A DNA stretch of 64,000 nt, from NCBI GenBank assembly GCA_033239005.1, contig BSQZ01000039.1, positions 4,609,316 to 4,673,315 on the forward strand. The letters are read 5' to 3'. The notes beneath the pieces are model-generated. The model was not told the DNA's origin. It saw only the letters and a list, made by a program, of their open reading frames with translations, and did not search any database. The stretch is from Lamellibrachia satsuma (taxonomy: Eukaryota; Annelida; Polychaeta; Sabellida; Siboglinidae). Position 1 is the stretch's first letter. Each line of letters begins with the position of its first letter. Positions 48,901 to 56,100 of this stretch are shown one piece after another. A program made the position numbers and the translations under genes.

Positions 48901-50360
48901 TCGAATGTACACAAGTGGAATAAAATAAAAGACAAAATATTTGTGTGGACTTTTTTTCCGATTATCACAAATTTCTCTTGGGCATGAATTTATCTTCCAT
49001 AAAATGTGCGATGGAAAAATGCATACTAATCCACTCAATCCTCAAAAACGTCTTCACATGAAGTGCTTTCAAATACATTTTCTGTGAAAATTTCCTCTAG
49101 CGAAAATACAGTACATAGTGTTGTAATGTGTGTAATATTTCCTTTATTGGTTTTGTTGTCATAAAGTAAAAATACAGTACATAGTGTTGTAATGTGTGTA
49201 ATATTTCCTTTATTGGTTTTGTTGTCATAAAGTAAAAATACAGTACATAGTGTTGTAATGTGTGTAATATTTGCTGTATTGGTTTTGTTGTCATAAAGTG
49301 GGTAATAAAGTCTAGTGGCTGCAGATTTGTATATGTCTTCAATAAAGTATACCTGTGGGTAATTTAGCTAAGAGCAGTTATTTATGAATAATGACAATTT
49401 TAACTATTAAAACATTGCATTATTTGCTGAATAATTCACGGTGTTTTCAAACTAATTATTATTCTACTAGTCAACAATGGAATCATTTATATGAATAATT
49501 TATTATTTATTCAAATGTTAAATAATGATTTATCACCAGATTGCAGCATAGATAAGCAGACTTGGTTTTCGTAAGACACATCAGTAGAGGGGTCCCAGGA
49601 ACCCGTGAATTTTAGTTCCAGGACGTCTTTGGCAAACATGCAGAATTATTTTAGAATGGCACATTATGCATAAAAATCAAAGCTTGACACAGAAAGGGGA
49701 AATATGTTTGGGCCTTGAGCAGAGAATTTTTTGGGAAACCGTGCATCTATAATATAAAGTAGTTTGTGACTCTGTTTGTCTGTATGTTGTCTGTATGTTC
49801 CATCGTATCTCTGTCAGTTTCACATGTATGGGACTGAAATTTTGTACACATGCACAGGAGCCCATTGTACACATTGTAGACATGCCCAGGAGCCCATTGG
49901 GTAGGTTCGTACATTAAAACAAACTAGAAATTCCCCCACGGGGTGTGGATATTAGGAAGAAACATATATGGAGGTTTGATGTGGATTACATAACTCGTCC
50001 ACATACGTTCTTTTTCGCATGGAATGAATGCTTCGTGAAACTGGCAGTTGTACATGATTATTGCGGCATGAAGTTGTCATTGCCATTAGTGTACATCGCC
50101 CCAGCAAAACTTGATTGGGCAGTGCAGAGTGATAGGCTCTTGAAGTGGCTGCCTCTTGTCCCATGGGGTGCTGGGCAACTCGGCTAGTTAGTAAATACTT
50201 CAGTGCCGTTGATTTTTTCCAGAGAGAGGTGTTTGGCCGGGAACTAATGAAACATGAGTTCGATGGCATGCCTGAGTCAGACAAACGCACCCTTGCAGAC
50301 AGGATAATGCAACTGGGGGAGGAGAGACGACAGAGGGAACTGGACACTGCAGGCTTCTGA
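27812..50360 (+). CDS. 710-aa protein with degenerate TBC-like region and coiled-coil C-terminus, 18 exons
   Basis: Exons: 27812-27877, 29121-29259, 33095-33355, 35134-35268, 36932-37061, 38154-38250, 39061-39169, 39546-39638, 40139-40284, 41966-42034, 42705-42796, 43966-44193, 46104-46194, 46451-46543, 47572-47615, 47891-48000, 48750-48841, 50223-50360 (stop TGA). Every phase joins, total 710 residues. Residues about 130-400 look like an all-helical TBC (Rab-GAP) fold: [10 protein letters not shown] resembles the TBC entry motif and [11 protein letters not shown] the late WD motif. The Arg-finger and Gln-finger motifs (I..D..R and Y.QG) are not seen, so GAP activity is doubtful. Residues about 500-600 are a charged coiled coil ([20 protein letters not shown]). 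The last exon ends in a conserved-looking helix ([15 protein letters not shown]). I do not recognise an orthologue; TBC membership is inference. Confidence 0.88.
28147..28310. mobile_element. Short palindromic (MITE-like) element
   Basis: GAGTTCACGATACATAAATA at the left is inverted as TATTTACATGTCATGAACTG at the right. Nested copies of the GAGTTCACGA theme lie inside. About 165 bases, no coding capacity. Confidence 0.6.
28680..28975. repeat. Interspersed repeat family D, copy 1
   Basis: Matches 58330-58620 in order: ACATGACAAAGTT, CATTTCCATTTTTACTTCAA, TTGCACA..GCTAGC.AGCATGT and GTGGATACTA.GTAG.TTTG. Not coding. Confidence 0.75.
29310..29660. repeat. Interspersed repeat family A, copy 1 (with a partial tandem duplication)
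   Basis: ATCCATAAGATCGCAAATGA at 29330 and again near 29440, then CTTTAGCTCAGCTGATTGAG, GTGTGTTTTGAACTGA and ATATTTGCATGACATTTGAC. Matching blocks occur at 44300-44530 and 55345-55640. No open frame conserved. Confidence 0.75.
30010..30710 (+). mobile_element. LINE 3' end, interrupted by a 270-bp palindromic element
   Basis: 30030-30105 encodes [20 protein letters not shown] and 30380-30560 encodes [20 protein letters not shown] then [11 protein letters not shown]: the classic C-terminal stretch of animal LINE polyproteins (P..YRI.FK..L..Y.AL, then RAFS.A.P.LWNSLP, then LKTHLF). A TATTG-type tail follows near 30690. The frame is broken. Confidence 0.8.
30105..30374. mobile_element. Long inverted-repeat (MITE-like) insertion inside a LINE fragment
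   Basis: The left arm from 30105 (TGAAGAGTCGAAACAATGGA, CTTGGTTGGAT-like) is inverted in the right arm ending at 30374 (TTCCATTGCTTTGACTCTTC). Arms are about 110 bases with a short central loop near 30240. It splits the LINE C-terminal sequence, so it inserted after the LINE. Confidence 0.75.
31140..31440 (+). repeat. Three degenerate tandem copies, about 90 bp
   Basis: TTTAAGAAATAATCGAG followed by GCAGCCTTTTATTTTC recurs at about 31166, 31252 and, in weaker form, 31340. Confidence 0.6.
31865..32640 (+). mobile_element. Degenerate LINE endonuclease-domain fragment
   Basis: 31869-32129 includes [20 protein letters not shown], and 32378-32560 encodes [14 protein letters not shown] and [13 protein letters not shown]. 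These match the apurinic-like endonuclease of animal LINEs (N.R.L..L...., IYRPP, GDFN.N). Stops and shifts show it is dead. It lies in intron 2 of the TBC-like gene. Confidence 0.8.
33661..33822 (+). repeat. (CATA)n / (CGTA)n microsatellite
   Basis: Tetranucleotide array with a CGTA core near 33714-33735 flanked by CATA units. Tyr/Ile/Thr or Met/Cys/Val open frames across it are spurious. Confidence 0.95.
33925..35100. repeat. 28-bp satellite, about 42 copies
   Basis: The unit is AAGTTCATTGTAGACTGGAC plus TGCATGAT, with frequent G/A changes (TTATAG, GCGTG) and rare deletions. The array ends about 33 bases before the acceptor of exon 4 (35134) of the TBC-like gene. There are no unique spacers. 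Confidence 0.95.
36500..36860 (+). repeat. TAGAAT/ATTCTA-rich low-complexity region
   Basis: Dense TAGAAT, GTAGAATT and ATTCTATA words, largely self-complementary, in the intron directly before exon 5 (36932). Confidence 0.6.
37395..37460 (+). repeat. About 25-bp tandem repeat, three copies
   Basis: TTACATCGATATATTTTAAT repeated, with the last copy altered to CAATATATTTT. Confidence 0.8.
37543..37738. mobile_element. MITE family F, best-preserved copy
   Basis: Left end ATAAGGGATGATATCAAAAC is inverted at the right end (GTTTTGAGATCATCCCTAT). Internal blocks are TTAACCTCAGACCCCCCGCA and AATTACATTGACCAGTGCAC. Related copies: 55990-56156, about 50990-51100 (reverse) and 19398-19620. About 195 bases, non-coding. 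Confidence 0.8.
38640..38728 (+). repeat. 17-bp minisatellite, five copies
   Basis: GCATATTATACATGGTA repeated in tandem. Confidence 0.93.
39246..39306. repeat. (AT)n microsatellite
   Basis: About 60 bases of TA dinucleotide in the intron after exon 7 of the TBC-like gene. A GTGC/CGTG tetranucleotide run follows at about 39402-39442. Confidence 0.95.
39806..40130 (-). mobile_element. LINE 3' end: ORF C-terminus plus 3'UTR shared with the SINE tail
   Basis: On the minus strand 40110-39930 encodes [20 protein letters not shown], then [16 protein letters not shown] and [10 protein letters not shown], ending in TGA at 39932-39930. This is a LINE polyprotein C-terminus. The following 3'UTR (39929-39806) contains TGAATGC, GTCTGCCAGGGGGTGAAGTG and AAAGGACTGGATACCGTGC, matching the 3' part of the SINEs at 4145 and 11710. 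The insertion sits just before exon 9 (40139). Confidence 0.85.
40285..40438 (+). repeat. 14-bp minisatellite made of splice-donor units, eleven copies
   Basis: Exon 9 of the TBC-like gene ends at 40284 and its donor GTGAGTGTTACTCT is repeated every 14 bases (40285, 40299, 40313 up to 40425). The first ten copies keep GTGAGT; the last has GTGGGT. Confidence 0.95.
40770..40885 (+). mobile_element. LINE family C 3' tail fragment
   Basis: CAATAAGCCAATGACTTCCT and GTCCATTTGCCACCTGGAAC match the reverse complement of 2090-2160. Confidence 0.65.
41000..41129. mobile_element. hAT-like MITE, copy 1
   Basis: Ends CAGTGGCATGCCTAGGAT and CCTAAATACACCACTG are inverted repeats. Flanks TACTTGTC and TATTTGAC are a likely 8-bp target duplication with two changes, as made by hAT transposases. 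A related copy is at 46971-47098. Confidence 0.7.
41148..41880. mobile_element. Non-autonomous DNA element with TTAGTTGAGCC terminal repeats
   Basis: The left end (AGGGAAGCCAGAGTTAGTTG) and right end (CAACTAACACTGCCTTCCCC) are inverted. The motif GTTAGTTGAGCCACC recurs subterminally at 41180, 41508 and elsewhere, and GGCTCAACT.AC occurs inverted near the right end. It is flanked by TGTA on both sides. No transposase frame. Confidence 0.75.
42877..42990. repeat. (AT)n microsatellites with ACATTAAGCTCAGT spacer
   Basis: Two long TA runs separated by a short unique block that repeats the sequence in front of the first run (TTAAGCTCAGTATATA), suggesting slippage or local duplication. Confidence 0.92.
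43688..43770 (+). repeat. About 31-bp tandem repeat, three copies
   Basis: GCCTAGCTATCAGCTTACTA with TAGCTATCT, repeated in tandem. Confidence 0.85.
44300..44530. repeat. Interspersed repeat family A, copy 2
   Basis: ATCCATAAGACCTGCAAATG, CTCGCAACACTTTAGCGCAG, CATATTTTGGACTGATGATC and TATTTGCATGCCATTTTAG match 29425-29660. In the intron after exon 12 of the TBC-like gene. Confidence 0.75.
45005..45990 (-). pseudogene. 5'-truncated LINE reverse transcriptase with catalytic-motif deletion
   Basis: On the minus strand, 45990-45455 encodes reverse transcriptase blocks: [52 protein letters not shown], then [25 protein letters not shown] and [13 protein letters not shown]. The expected F/YADD catalytic motif between the YIND block and IIYRK is missing; only IKDYS remains, so it appears deleted. 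A shift near 45450 leads to a second frame (45442-45020) with [20 protein letters not shown] and ending near 45020. 5' truncation at about 45990 is typical of LINE insertion. Confidence 0.88.
46971..47098. mobile_element. hAT-like MITE, copy 2
   Basis: CAGTCTAGGATCTCACAAAC at the left and CCTCCTAAATACACCCCTG at the right correspond to 41000-41129, with a poly-G tract instead of the other copy's middle. Confidence 0.6.
47163..47312. mobile_element. Near-perfect 150-bp palindrome (MITE)
   Basis: The arm 47163-47234 (GTCAGTTAATTAATTATATT, GTACGTTTTGAGAACAAAAT, AATCAGTGGTACCACATTA) is inverted over 47242-47312 with few mismatches and a seven-base loop. The RNA or single-stranded DNA would form one long hairpin. 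Confidence 0.85.
49105..49300. repeat. 66-bp minisatellite, three copies
   Basis: AATACAGTACATAGTGTTGT starts at 49105, 49171 and 49237. The 66-base period is a multiple of three, so an open frame of 22-residue repeats appears on the minus strand; it is not a gene. Confidence 0.93.
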
Positions 50361-51580
50361 CCACAGCTTGGTGGTCACATAGGGATCATCTCAAAATGAA
50401 GGGTTTCATGGCAAAATGCAATAATCTGTTTTGTTTTTGAGAAAAACTCACTTCTGCGTTTCATCCTCAGTGCATAGATGGAACCTTGTACGTGATATTA
50501 AGAATCCAACATCAAAGCAAACGGTAGCTGAAATCTTGCAGATTTTAAATATGAAATTTCGCCCATTCAGAAATGGCCCCGAATTGGTGTTTATCATGTT
50601 TTTCCTTGAAACCCTTCAAATATTGATGTGCTGCCAAATGTCTTGCTTTGTGTGGTATATCTATGTATTCCCCCAAACATACTGTATTTTACCAAATAAT
50701 CGTATATTACACTACAAAAAATTGGGCCATGGAAAAATGTAAAGGAACCTGTTCTTATAAGCGTACACCAAAATTTGTTTCTCTAGACAACAAGTTAACT
50801 ATTTAACAGTAGTGGTGTCATTTGGTTACTAATCTAGAACAATTGAAAAGTGGTGCCAACTGTTTAGCACCAGATGGCGACACTTTTCATTCAGAGGAAC
50901 AAATAACCCATTCTGCCTCAGTCATGACAGTATGTATATGTCTGTGTGGTATGTGATGGTTAAAGCAGGAAGTACGAGGGAATTTTCCTTGGGATCCACA
51001 GGTTGATGTAATTGCTTCATGTAACGAGTGGAGGGTTCCGAGGTTAAACGATATCGGTTTCGTGTTATAATGTATACCAATGTTTTGAGATCATTGTGTA
51101 TCGCATATTGAAGTTCATTCTGAAGACACGAACATGTACGTCAACCACAGTATGAGCAGTTTTTTGAGGATGTCTGAACGCACTATTTGTAGTTGAACAG
51201 AAGTCTGAAACTACAAAGTAATGATCTGTTTCATTATTTATTGCTTTAATTTATTCATAAAAATGTTCAATGGAGTCTCTGTGAATATTTATTTTCTATG
51301 AATACTTGTAACATACGTATAAAATGTCTCTCTTTTTGTTGAACTTTTGTTCGATAACAAATGTGCCATTTATTAAGGACATATAATTTGTTATACTATA
51401 GACTGCAGCTGTTTTTTATTATGTATCATATATAGTTATTAATATATGACGTGTTGTAAGTACCTGCTGAAATATGCAATAGGTGCATGTGATACAATCT
51501 GAAGATGTCTAGGTCAGGAAACACGATCAAATGTATGAACTATATTTTAATAGCAATGACAAATAAATACAGTTATTTAA
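50361..51580 (+). other. Probable 3'UTR of the TBC-like gene with embedded repeats
   Basis: Follows the TGA at 50358-50360. A family B element (about 50690-50900) and a reversed family F element (about 50990-51100) lie inside. The first strong polyadenylation signal noticed is AATAAA at 51562-51567. The UTR extent is inferred. Confidence 0.4.
50690..50900 (+). mobile_element. MITE-like element, family B, fourth copy
   Basis: TACTGTATTTTACCAAATAA, AATTGGGCCATGGAAAAATG, AATTTGTTTCTCTAGACAAC and CAATTGAAAAGTGGTGCCAA match 2530-2730. The right terminus is not clear. Confidence 0.65.
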
Positions 51581-52344
51581 CATCTAAAATGTGTGAACTA
51601 ATCACTATAAGACTAATTTACATTTACAGAATCTTGAACAGACACAAACAGAATGTTCATGCCCATGATTGAATATATTTCTTGCCAACAGAAAGCATTT
51701 CCTGATGTTACAAATCTTGTGGGACTTTAATCTTAATTTCATGAACCATTTGACAGTTATCAAATCTTGATGGATGAACCATTGCTACAAATATCTTACT
51801 AAATACATAACTTTATAGAGAAACAGATACATGCATTTATAATAATATCCTTCATGGTGCACTTGCACATGCGTATTATGATTACATACTCACATAACAA
51901 TATTATGTACTATGTGAAATCACTGAAGTATGGTATATACTATATTTGGTGTAATAGACAGAACAACGTACAGCGGTATGTGCAACTAAAACATGAAATG
52001 TAGATAAGATTAGCAACATACAATCAACATAATACATATACATGAGAACAAATATTGCACAGTCTTGTGAATATACATGATGCCATGTCACCTCTCCCAG
52101 CAATATGTGACTGATCACATGCATGCACATGCAATATTCTCATGTTGAAATAATTAGTGTAGCAGCAGGGTTTGATTTAAATCTTTTTTCATTCTGGGCT
52201 TGACGCAATACTTTTAACTACATCTACATGTAACCTCTCCCATTTATGCTTTGATTCTACTACTTTGAAATCAATTCCTCCTACGTTACATGTTCACTCA
52301 CTCAACCTATCAATCACTCGCTACTTTCATTTATATTTTTCATA
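51581..52344. other. Intergenic sequence between convergent TBC-like gene and KMT5A
   Basis: No exon or clear repeat seen. Probably includes part of the KMT5A 3'UTR, whose end I could not place. Confidence 0.4.
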
Positions 52345-52618
52345 GCCGCACCCCCTTTTAAAATTAACCAATCACATTACAGAGACATTACTGATGGAGG
52401 CCAACCAATCAGAAGCTGCCATTTAAAAAACTGACCAATCAGCATAGGTGCAAAAGGAGACTCGTAGAAGTACAAGAGAGATCATGCTCCAATAACTTTT
52501 AAAAATGTGCGTTCATTTCATGCAAATACAATGTTAATCAATGCTGCTGAAGTAAAAATGCTGTGCAGCATTTGAGAAATACGCATACAACACATGCACC
52601 ACCATTGGGGCGCACAGG
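52345..52618. repeat. Family E repeat with three CCAAT boxes, copy 1
   Basis: Contains TTAACCAATCACATTACAGA, GAGGCCAACCAATCAGAAGC and CTGACCAATCAGCATAGG, then CAATGTTAATCAATGCTGCT and CATGCACCACCATTGGGGC. Copy 2 lies at 53910-54180. Confidence 0.8.
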
Positions 52619-53173
52619 GGCCGAGTTTGACTTAGCGACTAACGCCTACCAGAGGTTGCTCTAGTTGCAACCAGTGTAAGCCAAACGCATTCCATCTGAC
52701 CTGGTTTGGTCTGAATTACGTCACACCAACCAACCAACATTGCCACCGCCTGCAGGTGGTGGAACCTCTGATCACCATGGCAACCAACACAACGTGATAG
52801 GAAACAAAAAGAGTGTTTATCCGTATTGCAGTCGTCTTCTTTGCATTGCTTTTGTTTCATAATATACAATTATTTTCTGTTTGTGCTAGTATAGTGATCA
52901 ATATTAGTGTTATTGATATTACACTTAGGGACGTTAGAAGCTGTATGCCGATAGGTATGTTGTATGTCACGCTTGCCGCCACTGCGAAACAACCAGCATT
53001 GCCTAATTCTCATTCGGCTTAGATTAGTTGGAAGGACATGTACACATGCGTCACATTTTCATACTTTGGTGACCAGTGATCGGTATTAGTTGCTAAGTCG
53101 AACTCGACCAAATACATGTCCAGGTCTTAGCTTCTGTTGGAATCACCAGACAGTGGATCTACTGTTGGGTGTC

Positions 53174-56100
53174 TCAGCTTGCCAGCCAGGGATGTGACTC
53201 GACGGACGACTTGCTGCGATCACCATAGTCGTAGAGCAACTCCTCACCCACCTTGATGTTGCCCGCGGCCATAAGAATTAGGTATGGTTGCTTGCCAATG
53301 CCGATGACCTTAGTGTAACAGTTGCTGTGAGACTTGCTGTGGTTCAGCAGACGTCCCAGCCGGCCACTCTCTGCTGTGGCATCCACACTGCAAGGGACGC
53401 ACCGCACCATTAGTGGATGGGGAGACTGATTGCTATATTGTGTCCATGCTGGATATGGTATAACAGGTTTAAAAGTAGTCTGATTGCTTTTATTGCAAAA
53501 TCATGTTACATAGTATTAACTAGATAATTATATCTGCCTTACCAAAATAATAAAGGAAGATGAAAATGCTGCTTAGAAAGCGAACCTGGTTATAGTTGAG
53601 ACTGAAACGTTCCTATGATCAGCTACTGTACTGCTTTCACAAGCTCCAGAAATTCAATGTAATTCCTGGGTTTGGACATGCCACAGAAGTGGGTCAAAAT
53701 AGTAGTGTATTATTTCCACATTCTTTTGACAGCCAGCCAATTTTATTGTGTAAGGGATGATCTCAACACTTCAGACCTCCATCTCTGCCACTTGAAACTA
53801 TGAATTATCCTGTTCATATTCATCACAACTCAAAACTGCCTCCTTATGAACAGTGACTGGAAAACACTGGGGAAAAAATCCACCGATGCACGATCCTAAA
53901 CGAAACAATCACAATACAGGGACATTACTGAGCAATAATGGAGGCCAACCAATCAGAAGCTGCCATTTTAAAAAATGACCAATCAGCATTGATGCAAAAG
54001 GAGGATCGTGGAAGTACATTGTAATACAACCAAGCACACCTACGGTTCAAGAGATATCATGCCCCAATAACTTAAAAAATGTGCCTTCAATACAATACAA
54101 TGTTAATCAATGCTGCTAAAGTAAAAATGCTGGTAAGCGTTTGAGAAATATGCATACAACACATGCACCACCATTGGGGCACGATGCTAAACGAAACAGT
54201 TGCTAGCCCCCGTAAAGTCAATTTTGATGTTTTGAGGCGTGGTAATTATGGGTCATTCATTTCTTCTTTCAACGATGTAAGCACAATCCCATAAATTGCC
54301 GACCCCACACGATGTCTCACCAGTATCTGCGGTTGTTGTGGTTGAAGTAGTACATGTAGCAGCCGACGTCCGAGTCCTCCGAGTATTTCTCTTCCCTCTT
54401 CTTGGCCAGGGACAGGTCAATGAGGTCCCCGGCGTATTCTACGACAAAGTCTCCCCGATGGAAGGGCTTCGTGGCAACGACCCCTCGACCCTTTCCTTCA
54501 ATCTCTGTCACCTGGTATCAGGGAAAATAGCACAGATACCTCATGTAAGCATTCACGTTGACGTCATTTATAAAATATTTAAAGTATTTTAAGTTGTTTA
54601 TGCTTATCCTATCACAGCAAATTTTATATTAAAACTATCATTACATACAAATCTATAAATCAGATTTGGGTTCAAATATAACCCTTGTAATTGGCTAGCA
54701 CATGCTACACATAAAGAATATTTTTTTTTTAATATTTACATTTCATGGGCTTTGAATTTGTATTTGTAATGTGTTGTCGTCTATGATATCAGGTTACGCC
54801 AGCCATCTGACAAATATGTGGCAGGGCATGTTTACGATCATTTTGATTGGCCCGTTATCCGGCGCGGTCACCAGGTCGGGGGTCACATACCGTTTCCGTT
54901 ATAGGTTCAAAGGCACAATAAACTACGTTAGCACTAATATTTATTTAAAGACATGATTTAGTTAGGCATATATAATACTGATGTGTACTGGAATCACAGT
55001 AACCAGATGACATGTTCCGCTTTCACAGTGAACGAATATAGCTAATTCGAACATCGCAGCATCCGCGGTCGTTACTATGGAAACATCGTTAGCGTTTCTA
55101 AGAAATCAGGAGGATTTCCAAAAGGACTGTTTTTTAAAGGATGGATTGACGAAATATAGTGCCGGGTGATTATTTGTGGTGTTGACGTTCAGTTCAATAT
55201 TTAGCATCTAGCATGTTTATGAAAGAAAAAAAATGAATGTACACGTTAACTGTTCCAGCTACCTTAAATGTTTGTGTAGTGACCTCTAGCTTGAACATAA
55301 CCAAATCACGTTACCAAATTGTGGCAACACTGTGATATTAGTAACACATGTGCCAACCCTGAGTGGTGACACCTACAAGACTGGCAAAAAAATCAGTAAG
55401 ACCCACAAATGAACCCATATGTTTATTTACATATGTTGGTTTGATACGCATGCATGCTCAAAAGGAGTTTGCCAGGCAAACTCGGATATACTGATTGTAT
55501 CTCACGAGATGTTGGTGCAGCTGACTGTGCACAGGTAAAATACTCGCAGTCACTCTTCAGGCATGTTTTGCACTGGTCGTCCGTTATTTGCATGCCATCT
55601 GACAAAAAAATTCCTTGTTCAAAATGCAATAAAAACCATCAGAATTTACACCTATATATTAATATTGTACTTCTATGTGACACAAATGCACCCACCTTCA
55701 AACCTTCCTCTTTGCCAGCCAGTATCGCCTCTTCCATTTCACTTTGCTGTTGTTTCTGTCAACCAGAAAGCTGTATAAGTCAACTTCCTAGACACCTGCT
55801 AGAACATCTGTCAATTTTATTACTGCAACTGCTAAAAGCTAGTTACTATGCATGTCATTTGACAATGTTCAAGAATGCCTAGAATGTTTTGCTGCATGCT
55901 GTCATTGGCTGGCTTTGTGAACACAATAAAAAGTCCTAATGTTTGTGGATGCATATAGTTAAGAAAATCATCCACAACATTTTTTTCCCTTAGGGATGGT
56001 ATCAAAACAACGAGGTATAACACTACACAAATTATATTTTGTTTACCCTCAGCCCCCCTCTCTGGCTTCATGAATAGTATTTAGAATTACACCTCCCACC

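Noticed and set aside
49097..49342. Minus-strand 81-aa frame with 22-residue repeats
   Set aside because: Comes from the 66-bp tandem repeat; no homology or splice signals.
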